A DNA stretch of 64,000 nt from Cylindrospermum sp. NIES-4074 (GCA_003994795.1 AP018269.1:6674148-6738147); one strand, 5' to 3'. Counted from the first letter of the stretch, positions 1 through 9,247 are shown. Made by a program: numbers and translations. Notes: a model not told the origin generated them from the letters alone.

Positions 1-296
1 ACAGCATGAGCTTTACATCTAGCATAGGTCATATTATAGTGATGATTAAACTATAATATATATCTAACTTCAGAGAGAGATTATTTAATTCATATAATAA
101 CCTTGGATTAACTTACGCAGATTTTAGTAGCTGGCTAGAGTAGAAATGAATTGATGCTAATTTGGATCAGCCTAAAGAAAGATATTAAATAGGTAGATAT
201 ATTTTTGAAAGTAAGTTAGTAGAAAAGTTAACTTTTACATGAGATAAGGTTACGTATAATTTGGGTCTAATACTTCTCCACGTATAAATATTAAAA

Positions 297-320
297 AAAA
301 GGAGTAAAATAGCTCCTTTT
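297..320. terminator. Hairpin with A-run and T-run (bidirectional terminator)
   Basis: An 8-bp perfect stem (aaaaggag at 297-304, ctcctttt at 313-320) encloses a short AT-rich loop. A-tracts before it and T-tracts in it would give a U-run on either strand. No gene was recognised upstream in positions 1-296, which are AT-rich and look non-coding, so what it terminates is unknown. Confidence 0.4.
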
Positions 321-458
321 AAAGGTCTAGCTGTTTCATTACCTCAAAAGCTAATAATATCAAAAATTAGTTTTAGTCAAATTTTTTAATTTTCTCAGCC
401 GAATCTTAAGTTATTGGGTTGAAATGGATGCTTTCACACCATTTTAACACTAGATGAG

Positions 459-626
459 GTGACGCAAAAGGCAGAAAACTGCAAAGAACTTAATATTGAA
501 GACATTCGGGAGTTAAGACGAATCAAAAATCGGTTAAATATTATTGTAGTGCTAGCTGAAAGTGACAAGTTTATGATAAATGAAGAAATTAGATCTTGGC
601 TTTCTTTACGAGATAGGCTACCTTAG
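459..626 (+). CDS. Possible small protein or gene remnant (55 aa, GTG start)
   Basis: A short open frame starts at GTG 459, with gatgag just before it, and runs to TAG 624-626. The same frame is open upstream only to a stop at 420. The predicted peptide is charged and helical (motifs KELNIEDIRELRRIKNR and EEIRSWLSLRDRLP). The codons look protein-like, but the length and missing upstream part suggest either a very small protein or the 3' end of a decayed gene. No family was recognised. Confidence 0.3.
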   Translation: MTQKAENCKELNIEDIRELRRIKNRLNIIVVLAESDKFMINEEIRSWLSLRDRLP

Positions 627-705
627 ACAATAAACTTATTGGGCAATTATGATAGTCCTGCCTGAAGTATGGGCAATCAAAAACAAATAGAAACTTAATA
701 ACACA

Positions 706-1119
706 ATGAAAACTCTCAAAAAAGTAATCGCAGGTATCTTCTTAATAACAGGTTTATCAATCCTATTACTAGGAACCATAGACCTAGTAAATCCCAAAGC
801 CACTAAAGAAGACAAAGAAGGATCGTTAGCAGCAATTGTTCTATTTGGTCTGCCACCAACAGCTATAAGTACATGGATTATCTGGAGTTTATATCAACAA
901 CATCAACAGAAACTCGAACAATTAAATCTAGAAAGAGAACAACAATTTCTGCGTTTATTACAACAAAATGGAGGAGAAATGACTGTTACAAATTTTGCTC
1001 TATCTGCTCAAATATCTATCAAAGATGCCAAGCTATATTTAGACCAAAAAGCCAAAGAACTAGGCGCTAATTTTGAAGTAAGTGATGAAAAAGGGGTTAT
1101 TTACAGATTTCCTAAATAA
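706..1119 (+). CDS. Small membrane protein with C-terminal winged-helix-like segment, function unknown
   Basis: This 137-residue protein has two predicted membrane helices near the N-terminus (about residues 8-28 and 41-63). A charged coiled-coil linker follows (about 64-85), then a small soluble C-terminal part of about 50 residues. That tail reads like a helix-turn-helix fold: QQNGGEMTVTNFALSAQISI followed by KDAKLYLDQKAKELGA resembles a DNA-binding or protein-interaction winged helix, as seen in other short cyanobacterial membrane proteins. No catalytic motif is visible. It stands alone, with a palindromic repeat just downstream, so context gives no clue to its role. The start is the first ATG in the frame; no clear ribosome-binding site was seen. 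Confidence 0.7.
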   Translation: MKTLKKVIAGIFLITGLSILLLGTIDLVNPKATKEDKEGSLAAIVLFGLPPTAISTWIIWSLYQQHQQKLEQLNLEREQQFLRLLQQNGGEMTVTNFALSAQISIKDAKLYLDQKAKELGANFEVSDEKGVIYRFPK

Positions 1120-1178
1120 GAGACGCAGACGATCCTAACATCAAGTCCGGATAATTAGTTAGCATAAAACTTTTATTA

Positions 1179-1253
1179 GTAGGTTGGGTTGAACGAAGTG
1201 AAACCCAACATTCAGATAGGTTGTGTTGGGTTTCGTCCCTCAACCCAACCTAC
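1179..1253. repeat. 75-bp palindromic repeat, copy 1
   Basis: The element begins GTAGGTTGGGTTGAACGAAG and ends with the inverted counterpart CAACCCAACCTAC, so it can fold into a long imperfect hairpin with an internal AACCCAAC/GTTGGGTT pair. A second 75-bp copy lies at 53004-53078 with nearly the same arms and a diverged centre. It has no coding capacity and looks like a small non-autonomous palindromic (MITE/REP-like) element. Confidence 0.75.
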
Positions 1254-1413
1254 ATTTAATTATAAGTATTTAACCGAACATGATATAACATCAAAGATAG
1301 CTTTGCCACCAAAAAACCATCCAAAAAGCCTGAAAAGAGTGTAAATTTGTACAGTGCCTCAGTTCTAATAAGGTATTAACCTCTAGAAATATAACTGTTA
1401 AATTACCAAAATA

Positions 1414-2334
1414 ATGAAGCAAATTTTACGTTGGCTAATTTTGGGCGGGACGCTATTTTTTTTAGTTAAAGCCTTGAAGGATCACTGGCTTGAGGTGACA
1501 GCTATCCGCATTGATGGAGTAGGATGGGCAATTTTAGCAACCGCTACAGGTGTAACTTTATTAGCACATATTTGGGCAGGTTGGATATGGACTTGGGTTT
1601 TGCGAGAATTAAATCAACCTGTATCATCTTCCCAATTCGTCCAAGTTTATTTAAAAACAAACATTGCTAAGTATTTGCCGGGTAATGTTTGGCATTACTA
1701 CGGGCGAATTGTAGCAGCAAAAAATGCAGGGATTTCTACAGGTGCAGCTACTTTAAGCGTTTTGCTAGAACCGTTACTTATGGCAGCGGCAGCTTTAATA
1801 ATTACCGATTTATTTGGTAGCCAAATTATTATACCTAATAGCAACATTGTTCTCCAAAGTCTGCAATTTTTGAGTTTAGCTGTGGTGCTTTTGGCGATTC
1901 ATCCTTGGTTTTTGAACCCGGCAATTCGCTTGCTGTATAAGTTGAAGAGAAAAAAATCTGATATTAATTCCCAGTCAAACGTAAGTTTAAGTATCGAACG
2001 CTATCCCCTACGACCTTTATTAGGAGAATTAGGATTTTTGGGATTGCGTGGGACTGGGTTTATATTAACTATATTTGCGCTGAGTCCCTTGAATGTCAGT
2101 CAAATCCCTTTATTATTAGGGGCTTTTAGTCTTGCCTGGTTGCTAGGGTTAATAGTTCCGGGGGCCCCTGGTGGGTTAGGTGTGTTTGAGGCTACTGCGA
2201 TCGCACTTTTGCAGTATCGCTTCCCTGCTGCCTTGGTAATTAGTGCGATCGCCATATACCGTCTAATTAGTATTGTAGCTGAAACTGCTGGTGCTGCCTT
2301 AGCTTGGCTAGATGAACGCATAGCAAATTCTTGA
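1414..2334 (+). CDS. UPF0104 / LPG-synthase-like integral membrane protein
   Basis: This 306-residue polytopic membrane protein resembles the membrane domain of lysylphosphatidylglycerol synthases (UPF0104 family). About seven hydrophobic segments alternate with short loops. Two conserved signatures of the family are visible: NIAKYLPGNVWHYYGR around residues 85-100, and VPGAPGGLGVFEAT around residues 248-262. The cytosolic aminoacyl-transferase domain of true MprF proteins is absent, so it should not be assumed to modify lipids. Members of this stand-alone family are often linked to lipid or polysaccharide export. It starts at the ATG after an AT-rich spacer without a strong ribosome-binding site. 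The next gene is convergent and ends 16 bp downstream. Confidence 0.8.
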   Translation: MKQILRWLILGGTLFFLVKALKDHWLEVTAIRIDGVGWAILATATGVTLLAHIWAGWIWTWVLRELNQPVSSSQFVQVYLKTNIAKYLPGNVWHYYGRIVAAKNAGISTGAATLSVLLEPLLMAAAALIITDLFGSQIIIPNSNIVLQSLQFLSLAVVLLAIHPWFLNPAIRLLYKLKRKKSDINSQSNVSLSIERYPLRPLLGELGFLGLRGTGFILTIFALSPLNVSQIPLLLGAFSLAWLLGLIVPGAPGGLGVFEATAIALLQYRFPAALVISAIAIYRLISIVAETAGAALAWLDERIANS

Positions 2335-2349
2335 GTAACAAAACTACAT

Positions 2350-3672
2350 TTATTCTTGCGTAGATGCTTTCAACTGGGAAAACACACGATAAGCATCCAA
2401 ACTCGACTCTGTATGATTGATTTCTTCATCTTTTTTCATCTTCAGCAAGCTGTATTCAACATTTTCTGCATAAATGGCAAAGGCAATATTAAAAATCTCC
2501 ATAAAATGAATTAGCCACATACATTCCTCTGCTGGATACTTTTCGTAGTAACTAATTAAATAGGCAATACGAATTTCTAAATGTGTCCGTGAGTTTTTAC
2601 TAATGAGAATAGTTTTTAGGAGTAAAATTACCAATGTAATAGAATGACCCTGAGAAAGTAATAAAATAAATAAAGATGCAGGTTGTTTAACATTTTCTGT
2701 GGTTAGACAATCAATCACTCTGTTACAAATTCTCAACAAAAAGTCTTTAGTAATAGTTTCTTCATTACTCTCTGCTTTCCAAGATGATAACTTTTCTGCC
2801 AACTGTTGTCTCAAAACTCCTACAGACGCTGGAGATTCTACAGAGAAAAAGAGATATTTTAGGATGCTTTCTTTAAATTCTTGCAGAGTTTGATTTTGAG
2901 TTTGGGTAAGAAATATCCTAGCAATATTTTCATAACTATATACACCTTTCTTGGCAATAATCGTCTTAATTAATCGCAAAACATTATCTCCCAAAATACT
3001 GGGATTTTTGTAGTTTTTGACGCTTGCGGAGGCAGATTGAGAACGAGCAATATACATTGCTAGGTCAAACTTGAATTTGTCTTTCATCTGTTTGGAAAGC
3101 TTGATAGCAGCCTCTTGTTGCTCTTTTGGATTGTTTTTATTTAAGGATTGAGTAAGCAACAAAAATGAACTGTATCGTCTAGTCCAATTACCTTTTACTT
3201 GTTCTTCATGTCTAGAGGCAAATATTTTCAGTTCTTCGTAGTCGCGGCTATTAATAAAATTCTCTAACCAAGTTTGGCAAATATTTAGTTTAGGGTATTT
3301 ACTTGCTCTTTTGGTAAGTTGATATGTAGTAAACAAGTCAACTAATTCTTGGATATATTTATTTTTTCTCCTGGTTTCCCAGTTGTTTATTAATATGTAG
3401 CAACAACGCTTGATTGTATTGTGGAACTCTTGTTCTTTGTCTTCAAAGAAAATTGCATATATTCCTGGTACACAATCCAATTTATTTGAATTTAGACAAT
3501 CTATAAATAAACGTTTAAATTCTTGCAAAACTTCTTCAGGTTCCCATGATTTTACAATCTTCACCAAGAAGCTATATAGTTTTTCTTGTGCAATTTGTAC
3601 ATTTACCTGTTGAGAGTTGGATTTAACAATATCCTGATGTCTTTGACTACGCTGTAAACTATTATCGTTCAT
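2350..3672 (-). CDS. Conserved hypothetical alpha-helical protein (440 aa)
   Basis: The protein is almost entirely alpha-helical and rich in Lys, Glu, Leu and Ile. It has no signal peptide and no convincing membrane span. The longest hydrophobic stretch (SLFILLLSQGHSITLVILLL, in the last third) is probably buried in a helical-repeat fold. No catalytic motif or known family was recognised. The reading frame also allows a TTG start 12 bp upstream, but ATG at 3672 is the better start. The gene is convergent with the UPF0104 gene, and no partner gene follows. Confidence 0.7.
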   Translation of the reverse strand: MNDNSLQRSQRHQDIVKSNSQQVNVQIAQEKLYSFLVKIVKSWEPEEVLQEFKRLFIDCLNSNKLDCVPGIYAIFFEDKEQEFHNTIKRCCYILINNWETRRKNKYIQELVDLFTTYQLTKRASKYPKLNICQTWLENFINSRDYEELKIFASRHEEQVKGNWTRRYSSFLLLTQSLNKNNPKEQQEAAIKLSKQMKDKFKFDLAMYIARSQSASASVKNYKNPSILGDNVLRLIKTIIAKKGVYSYENIARIFLTQTQNQTLQEFKESILKYLFFSVESPASVGVLRQQLAEKLSSWKAESNEETITKDFLLRICNRVIDCLTTENVKQPASLFILLLSQGHSITLVILLLKTILISKNSRTHLEIRIAYLISYYEKYPAEECMWLIHFMEIFNIAFAIYAENVEYSLLKMKKDEEINHTESSLDAYRVFSQLKASTQE

Positions 3673-3929
3673 GCCAGTTCTCAAGACTAACGAATTTGCC
3701 GATCCTTATTGTTATCAGATTAAACTTCTTGACTAACAGTCTCAATCTGTAGCAGGGAGGATGCAGTTTTTCTTTTATCGAAGTTTAATAAGTCCATCCC
3801 ATAAAAAATTAAGCACTTCATTATAGTAACAAATATTAAGAAAATATTACTGTAAGTTAAATTTCCTGACGATCGCATACTGTAAAGTCGGGTTGATCTA
3901 GCTGCAAGAAAATTACCAAGATACATTTA

Positions 3930-3961
3930 GACCTGCCCATACTTGATAGGCAGGTCTTTTT
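3930..3961 (+). terminator. Strong hairpin with T-run
   Basis: An 8-bp perfect stem, gacctgcc at 3930-3937 with ggcaggtc at 3949-3956, is followed by ttttta. By sequence it is a plus-strand intrinsic terminator, yet no plus-strand gene ends just upstream. It lies about 28 bp beyond the 3' end of the minus-strand tRNA-Leu and may also serve as its 3' stem-loop. The 250 bp between it and the gene starting at 3672 show nothing else. Confidence 0.6.
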
Positions 3962-3983
3962 AGGTTTTGGCTGATTTGTTTAA

Positions 3984-4352
3984 TGGGGGTGGAGGGACTT
4001 GAACCCACACGACCTTTTACGGTCAACGGATTTTCATTCTCCCGCAACTTTCACTGCTGCCTGGTGGCTTAAATAGCCTGAGGCTTTGAGAATTGGACTC
4101 TCCCTTTACCCTCGACTTAACGTTAGGGTAGCTCCCGTCGGGTCTCTGCACCTTCCCTAAAATTTTGAATCTTAGATTTTAGATTGAATCCCAACACAAA
4201 ATCTTAATTCTCAATTTTCGGGCTTGGCTCAGGATTGCCATGTCTGTCACCAGATTTAGGTTTCCCTGAGTTTGAGAGCTTCCACTTGAAAGATTTCTCG
4301 ATCAAGGCTCAGTTATCTAAGTCCGTAGCGTCTACCATTCCGCCACACCCCC
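3984..4352 (-). tRNA. trnL-UAA: tRNA-Leu(UAA), interrupted by a group I intron
   Basis: Read on the minus strand, the 5' exon (4352-4319, 34 nt) holds the acceptor arm GGGGGTG, the D arm and the anticodon stem up to CTT. The 3' exon (4034-3984, 51 nt) starts AAAATCCG and contains the variable arm, the T-arm GTTCAAGTC and the closing CACCCCC plus discriminator A. Joined, they make an 85-nt class II tRNA with loop CTTAAAA and anticodon UAA. CCA is not encoded. The intron sits between U34 and A35, the classical position of the ancient cyanobacterial and chloroplast intron. Confidence 0.95.
4035..4318 (-). other. Self-splicing group I intron in tRNA-Leu(UAA)
   Basis: The intron is 284 nt by exon boundaries. 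It follows the exon U34, ends in the obligatory G before AAAATCC, and contains recognisable core pieces: GACGGGAGCTACCCTAACG-like P7/P3 region and GGTGCAGAGACCCGACGGGA upstream of it. No open reading frame for a homing endonuclease is present. It is longer than the roughly 250-nt Anabaena version I recall. The excess lies in the P6b region as AT-rich, partly repeated heptamers (aatctaa/attttag-type units, about 4160-4215). Confidence 0.92.
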
Positions 4353-4628
4353 AAAGGGTTACTTGTCTTTAAGAGGCAATTAAAACCTCTCCATCTATTC
4401 CACCATTAATTGCGTTTTTTGTCCAACTAGATTTAAAATATTTTGTCTAGTTTTTTTACTCAAGCGCGTTTAATGCGGAAATATCACTATACCACTACAA
4501 TAGCAGATTTGGCAATAGCCCTATCCAAAATCTAAAATCGCTGGGGTGATACTTCCCTCAGTATAGGCGTTCAGCCTATGATGGAAAGCAGATGCACCAA
4601 ATAATCTTCTCAAATTCGACAAAGAACT

Positions 4629-4841
4629 ATGGTTGTAGCGCTACTGTATCTGACTTTGGCTGGAGCTTATCTGCTAGCAGTGCCGATCGCTGTTCTGCTG
4701 TACTTGAAGCTGCGCTGGTATGTGGCTAGCTCTGTGGAGCGTGCCTTTATGTACTTTTTGGTGTTTTTCTTCTTTCCAGGTTTGTTGGTGCTATCGCCGT
4801 TTGTGAATATTCGACCCCAGCGGCGACAAATTGCAGTTTAA
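4629..4841 (+). CDS. ndhL: NAD(P)H-quinone oxidoreductase subunit L (NDH-1 subunit NdhL)
   Basis: This 70-residue protein is a small membrane subunit of the cyanobacterial NDH-1 complex in the thylakoid membrane, which serves respiration, cyclic electron flow and CO2 uptake. Two hydrophobic helices are visible (about residues 3-25 and 40-58). They are separated by the charged [13 protein letters not shown] segment and followed by a short basic tail with RPQRRQ, all features of the NdhL family. Its length matches the family. It is the first gene of a plus-strand run with the DUF3007 gene 34 bp downstream and trpA, an order I associate with cyanobacteria. The start is the only ATG. Confidence 0.93.
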   Translation: MVVALLYLTLAGAYLLAVPIAVLLYLKLRWYVASSVERAFMYFLVFFFFPGLLVLSPFVNIRPQRRQIAV

Positions 4842-4875
4842 CGAAGTTAATCAAGATTGGTAGGTCATAATTCTC

Positions 4876-5187
4876 ATGCGACGCATTGACGCAATTAGCA
4901 TTGGCATTGGCATTTTTGTGGCTGGCGGCTTGGGATATGTGGGATTGCAGCTAGTCGGCTTTGATGGTCAAAAAGCTGGTATCTGGAGCCAAGTTTTACT
5001 AGTTGCTGGCTTAGTTGGCTGGTTAGCATCTTATCTTTTCCGGGCGGGGGGGAAAAAAATGACCTACCATCAACAACGGGAAGAATATGAGCAAGCCTTT
5101 TTCCAAAAGCGGCTCGAAGAACTCACTCCAGAAGAATTAGCGAAAATTCAAGCGGAAATTGCACAAGAAGAACAAAGTCAGGTGTAG
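4876..5187 (+). CDS. DUF3007 family membrane protein
   Basis: This 103-residue protein has two predicted membrane helices (about residues 7-26 and 38-56). A charged cytosolic tail follows that contains YHQQREEYEQAFFQKRLEELTPEELAKIQAEI, probably a coiled coil (shown here in two overlapping parts: YHQQREEYEQAFF and QKRLEELTPEELAKI). The pattern matches the DUF3007 family of cyanobacteria and plastids, which is usually found next to ndhL. Its role is not known; the constant neighbourhood suggests a link to NDH-1 or thylakoid biogenesis. A weak ribosome-binding site (ggtagg) precedes the ATG. Confidence 0.85.
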   Translation: MRRIDAISIGIGIFVAGGLGYVGLQLVGFDGQKAGIWSQVLLVAGLVGWLASYLFRAGGKKMTYHQQREEYEQAFFQKRLEELTPEELAKIQAEIAQEEQSQV

Positions 5188-5202
5188 AGTTATCTTTAGT
5201 CA

Positions 5203-5245
5203 GTTGACCACTGACCACTGACCACTGAACTACTGACCACTGACT
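5203..5245. repeat. Short tandem repeat (accactg heptamers)
   Basis: Tandem and slightly interrupted copies of the heptamer tgaccac / accactg fill nearly the whole 59-bp spacer between the DUF3007 gene and trpA. This is a short tandemly repeated repetitive (STRR) sequence of the kind common in filamentous cyanobacteria. It replaces any recognisable ribosome-binding site for trpA. Confidence 0.8.
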
Positions 5246-5246
5246 C

Positions 5247-6053
5247 ATGACTGCGATTTCCCATTGTTTTGAAACCCTGAGGCGGAATCATGAGTGTGCT
5301 CTGATTCCGTTTATTACTGCTGGCGATCCTGATTTGGAAACCACAGCAAAAGCTTTGCAAATTCTCGATCGCTCTGGAGCAGACATTATTGAACTGGGTG
5401 TACCTTATTCTGACCCGCTGGCGGATGGCCCAGTTATTCAAGCAGCAGCTACCCGCGCTTTACAACGGGGCATAACGTTGGATCTGGTGCTGTCTATGCT
5501 GCAAGCAACTACTCCCAGTTTAAAAGCGCCTATTGTTTTATTTACCTATTACAACCCAATTTTGCATCGGGGAATTGAAAAGTTTCTCCAACAAATTGCC
5601 GCGGCAGGTGTGGCGGGTTTGGTTGTGCCTGATTTACCCTTAGAAGAAGCAGCAGGCTTACTCCAACCAGCTGGTGAGATGGGAATTGATTTAACTTTGT
5701 TAGTCGCTCCCACCAGTTCAGCCCAACGGATAGAAGCGATCGCACATTCTTCCCAAGGATTTATCTATTTGGTAAGTGTGACAGGGGTGACGGGGATGCG
5801 ATCGCAACTAGAAGCACGAGTCCCAGATTTACTCAAACAAATTCGTGCTGTCACTGATAAACCCATTGGTATCGGCTTTGGTATTTCCCAAGTTGACCAA
5901 GCCAGCCAAGTTAGGCAATGGGGCGCAGATGCGGCTATAGTGGGTAGTGCTTTTGTCAAAAGGCTGGCAGAAGGTACACCAGAACAAGGATTGGATGCGA
6001 TCGCTCAATTTTGCCAAAGTCTCAAAGCAGCAATCACAACCACAGCCTCTTGA
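5247..6053 (+). CDS. trpA: Tryptophan synthase alpha chain
   Basis: TrpA cleaves indole-3-glycerol phosphate to indole and glyceraldehyde 3-phosphate. The indole is channelled to the beta subunit (TrpB), which is not encoded in this window. At 268 residues the length is typical. The catalytic glutamate and aspartate lie in the signature [20 protein letters not shown] (about residues 47-66). The flexible loop and phosphate-binding motifs ([29 protein letters not shown]) of the TIM barrel are intact. The ATG follows directly on a tandem repeat, so translation start signals are weak. trpA is third in the ndhL-DUF3007-trpA run and may share its transcript. Confidence 0.97.
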   Translation: MTAISHCFETLRRNHECALIPFITAGDPDLETTAKALQILDRSGADIIELGVPYSDPLADGPVIQAAATRALQRGITLDLVLSMLQATTPSLKAPIVLFTYYNPILHRGIEKFLQQIAAAGVAGLVVPDLPLEEAAGLLQPAGEMGIDLTLLVAPTSSAQRIEAIAHSSQGFIYLVSVTGVTGMRSQLEARVPDLLKQIRAVTDKPIGIGFGISQVDQASQVRQWGADAAIVGSAFVKRLAEGTPEQGLDAIAQFCQSLKAAITTTAS

Positions 6054-6272
6054 TCAGTTTGAGAAAGTAGATTAAAAAAGTATTACATCGGAGTTTTTTT
6101 TGTCACCCCTTGGTAGACAATTTGACCGATATGGTTTTGAATATTAACAGCAGATATCAGGCTGTAAAAACTAGGTGGTGCGATCGCTTATAGTTTGGGT
6201 ATTATGTGAAGCGAAGTAGACGAGTAATTATGAGTGTGAGAGTGAGTCAGTCACAATTAAGGAGCAAAGGCG

Positions 6273-6920
6273 ATGAGTGAGAGTATGGCATTTATCGGTG
6301 GGGTCGCCGTAGCTGGGCTGGCGGCTCTCGTATTATTGAAAGGGACGAATACTCCCCTACAATCTAACTTCGCTATTCCCCAAATGCCCACCACGGTCAT
6401 GCCCCCCCAGGTAATGCCGCAACAATTTCCGTATAATAATTACCCACCTCAAGTACCAAGCAATCCACCTGCTGCTCCAAATCCTAGCCAGAGTGTGGAG
6501 ATGGAAAAGCTGAATATGCAGATGGAGAAAATTAAAACCGATAACGAACAGCTAAGACAACAAAATCTACAACTTCAGAGCCAAGTTCAAACTTATACCT
6601 GGCAAATGCAGCAAGCCAACCAGGTCAACCAACTAAGAGCACCACTACCAGCCGCACAACTGCAAACTGATACTCAGTGGTGGCGTTCACCTATAGTTTG
6701 GGCAGTAGGAGGTGCAACTCTCACTATTGGTGGTGGTGTGGTTGTAGCTGGTGTATTAGCTTTATTTTCACCACGGCAACGGAATACGCGCACAGTCCAA
6801 GTTATTCACCCCTACAACGGTTCTACATCAACCTTAGCTCCTATCCGTCGGGCTGAATTTCTGCCCTCGCGTGTAGACGCTAGACGAGTTGAAGCTCCAG
6901 AATACGACGAAATGCATTAA
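6273..6920 (+). CDS. Cyanobacterial membrane protein with Pro-rich and coiled-coil regions, unknown function
   Basis: This 215-residue protein has an N-terminal hydrophobic segment (about residues 5-22) and a Pro/Gln/Met-rich low-complexity stretch (about 30-70). A coiled coil of Gln-rich heptads follows (about 75-120), then a second membrane helix (about 140-165, glycine and valine rich) and a basic tail. A good ribosome-binding site, aaggag, sits 8 bp before the ATG. The layout suggests a protein anchored at both ends of a flexible linker, possibly a structural or scaffold protein in the envelope. No domain family was recognised. Confidence 0.75.
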   Translation: MSESMAFIGGVAVAGLAALVLLKGTNTPLQSNFAIPQMPTTVMPPQVMPQQFPYNNYPPQVPSNPPAAPNPSQSVEMEKLNMQMEKIKTDNEQLRQQNLQLQSQVQTYTWQMQQANQVNQLRAPLPAAQLQTDTQWWRSPIVWAVGGATLTIGGGVVVAGVLALFSPRQRNTRTVQVIHPYNGSTSTLAPIRRAEFLPSRVDARRVEAPEYDEMH

Positions 6921-7013
6921 AAGCAAACATCATGAGGTGATAATTTTCTAGTTATCGCCTCATTGCTGTGGTAGCAATTTAATTATTATTCAGTAATAGC
7001 TATCCGTAGGAGT

Positions 7014-7041
7014 GTGGAGACGTTGCAGGCAATGTCTCTAC
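7014..7041. repeat. Imperfect palindrome (gtggagac...gtctctac)
   Basis: A 28-bp imperfect inverted repeat, gtggagacgttgc with gcaatgtctctac, of a kind scattered in Nostoc-type genomes. It lies in the 245-bp spacer between two convergent genes (6273-6920 and 7165-9084), where it could act as a weak terminator stem. Nothing else was seen in that spacer. Confidence 0.5.
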
Positions 7042-7164
7042 ATTTGTGGGAGGGAGGTTAGGTGTATTGCACCCCAAGAGATGCACTAACAGCAGACGGC
7101 ATTTATACATATCAGAAAATCATGCTTAGAGATTTCTCAACAGAGTGGTTTAATAACCCTGAAA

Positions 7165-9084
7165 TTACAAACCACTTTTAGGAGTTTCTGGTGTTTCTGG
7201 CGTTTCTGTGGTAGAGGGAGTTTCTGTAGTGGCTGGTTTATCAGTATTAGCAGATTCCTGTGGGGAATTAATTTGATTACCTTGGTTTTTAGGAAGTGCC
7301 TTTTTTGCCAAGTTTTCGGCTGCTTGTTTAAACACTGGTTCTAATTTATTCCGCCAGTATTTAATATTAGGTAACTTTTCTGGATGATCTCGATAAGCTA
7401 AAACTTTATCCCATTCACCTTTATCAAGGGCTGTATTGATATCATTGGATAGAGCTTCAGCTTTTGCCCAATCTTGCTGCCACTGATCAATTATTTTGGC
7501 TGTTTCTTGGAAACCAGAAGCAGCATTTGCCGGAATTGATCTGAGTGTGGCGATCGCACCCAGCAAATCTCCTGATTCATACTTCTGTCTGGCTTGTTCT
7601 ACAGTCTGGGTAGGTTTTGCTGGTTCAGCAGTTGGTTTTTCTGGTGTTTCCGGTGTGGGAACGACCACTTCAGTTTTTGGTTGTGGCTTAGGCAGCGATC
7701 GAGAAGCAATCAAGGTACTATCATCTACCGTTTGAACGCCAATATCTTTGTCCCGTAGGCAAGAAACCCATTGTTCATTATTGATGATTACGTCCGAGTG
7801 CGCCCAAGCCAAACGCCCAGAGTTAAGTTTAACTTCCACCCAACCCCGTTTTGTCCGCTTGCCAGTAACCGCAAATTTGGCATCATTACCAATAGTTTGC
7901 AAAATATTATCAGAATTAATTGAACTCGGTTCAGAACGGATATTAGAATTACCTATCACTACAGCCGAGCAAGTATTTGCTGTGTTTATCTCATTCCCTG
8001 TTATATTGGCAGTTAAGTTTTTTAAATTTGGATAGACATTTGTTGCCAAAGCTGCGGCCCCACCTGCCAACAAGATGGCAATTAAGAAAGGCAAGGGGTC
8101 GGATCTGCTAGGGTCTTTACGAGTAGGTTTGATAATAACAGGATTAGCAGGAGCGATCGCCACAGTTTTTTGCTGTCCGAGTACTTGAGATGCTGTGGGC
8201 TTGGTTGGTTGATGGTTGATTTTTTGGGGGGGTTGTAAAGGTATATCTGGTATAAAGTTAGGATTAACCAAGTATCTACAGGCGTGTAGTGCTTCTGTGA
8301 CGTTTTGATAGCGGTCTTTGAAGTGATATCGCACCATCTTGGTTAAGACTGCCGCCAATTGGTCATTGACGGGGGCTAAATGCTGCCAAAGGAGTTCCCC
8401 CGTATCCGGGTCTTCTTGCAATTGGCTGGCGGGGACTCCAGTGAGGGCTTGAATGGCGATCATGCCAAGGGAATAGATATCACTGTTGGGGCGTGGTTTA
8501 CCTTGTCCTTGTTCTGTGGGCATATAGCCAGGAGTGCCAATAGCCACGGTAGCTGTGAGTTGTGCCCCCACTGTGACTAATGGCGATCGCAATTGTTTAA
8601 CCGCCCCAAAGTCAACTAAAACTAATTTATAATCAGATGAACGACGAATAATATTATCTGGCTTAATATCACGGTGAATCACCCCTTGATGGTGAACAAA
8701 CTCCAGAATACTCAGAACTTCTAACAGCAGTTGAATTACTTGACTTTCACTCCAGCGCTGATTGGGTATGAGTTCTTCACTCAGGGTATGTCCATCAATA
8801 AACTCCTGGACTAAGAAAAATTCTTGGTTTTCGTCAAAGTATGCCAATAGACGGGGTATTTGGTTATGGTTGCCCAGATACTCTAAAGTTTCGGCTTCGC
8901 TGTGAAATAGGCGCTTGGCGGTGTCAAAAACTCTGGGGTCAGAACTGGCGGGTTTGAGGTGCTTGACAACGCAGATGGGATTCCCTGGACGCCTAGTATC
9001 TTGGGCAATGTAGGTTTGACCAAATCCGCCTGTGGCCAGGACTTGAGTGACTTGGTAACGATGGTCTAGCAGTTTGCCTATCAT
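7165..9084 (-). CDS. Serine/threonine protein kinase with SH3-like domain
   Basis: This is a eukaryotic-type (Hanks) kinase of 639 residues. The catalytic domain covers about residues 10-270. It shows the glycine loop ATGGFGQTYIA, the ATP lysine in ICVVKHLK, the catalytic loop HRDIKPDN, the metal motif DFGAVK and the IGTPGYMPTEQ activation segment. A single membrane helix follows (about 330-350), then an extracytoplasmic SH3-like domain with one Cys pair (about 368-440), a Pro/Thr-rich linker and a helical tail ending in TETPETPETP repeats. The arrangement suggests a membrane sensor kinase with its input domain in the periplasm. A strong ribosome-binding site (gggaggg) precedes the ATG. Its substrates are unknown. 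Confidence 0.93.
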   Translation of the reverse strand: MIGKLLDHRYQVTQVLATGGFGQTYIAQDTRRPGNPICVVKHLKPASSDPRVFDTAKRLFHSEAETLEYLGNHNQIPRLLAYFDENQEFFLVQEFIDGHTLSEELIPNQRWSESQVIQLLLEVLSILEFVHHQGVIHRDIKPDNIIRRSSDYKLVLVDFGAVKQLRSPLVTVGAQLTATVAIGTPGYMPTEQGQGKPRPNSDIYSLGMIAIQALTGVPASQLQEDPDTGELLWQHLAPVNDQLAAVLTKMVRYHFKDRYQNVTEALHACRYLVNPNFIPDIPLQPPQKINHQPTKPTASQVLGQQKTVAIAPANPVIIKPTRKDPSRSDPLPFLIAILLAGGAAALATNVYPNLKNLTANITGNEINTANTCSAVVIGNSNIRSEPSSINSDNILQTIGNDAKFAVTGKRTKRGWVEVKLNSGRLAWAHSDVIINNEQWVSCLRDKDIGVQTVDDSTLIASRSLPKPQPKTEVVVPTPETPEKPTAEPAKPTQTVEQARQKYESGDLLGAIATLRSIPANAASGFQETAKIIDQWQQDWAKAEALSNDINTALDKGEWDKVLAYRDHPEKLPNIKYWRNKLEPVFKQAAENLAKKALPKNQGNQINSPQESANTDKPATTETPSTTETPETPETPKSGL

Positions 9085-9247
9085 AATTCCCTCCCCAGGG
9101 TTAACACCTAATTTTGCCGACGGTAATCAATATCTCCAAAATTTTTCTCATAAAATCCGCTATCTTGAGAAAAGATTTAGACTAAATACGCAGTTTCTTA
9201 ATCAATGCGATCGCTAATTTGTCTTTCAGTGTTCCTGTTTATTACCA

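Noticed and set aside
3720-3926. 68-residue minus-strand open frame between the 440-aa gene and tRNA-Leu
   Set aside because: No ribosome-binding site, AT-rich composition and no recognisable domain; it abuts the strong hairpin at 3930 and looks like chance.
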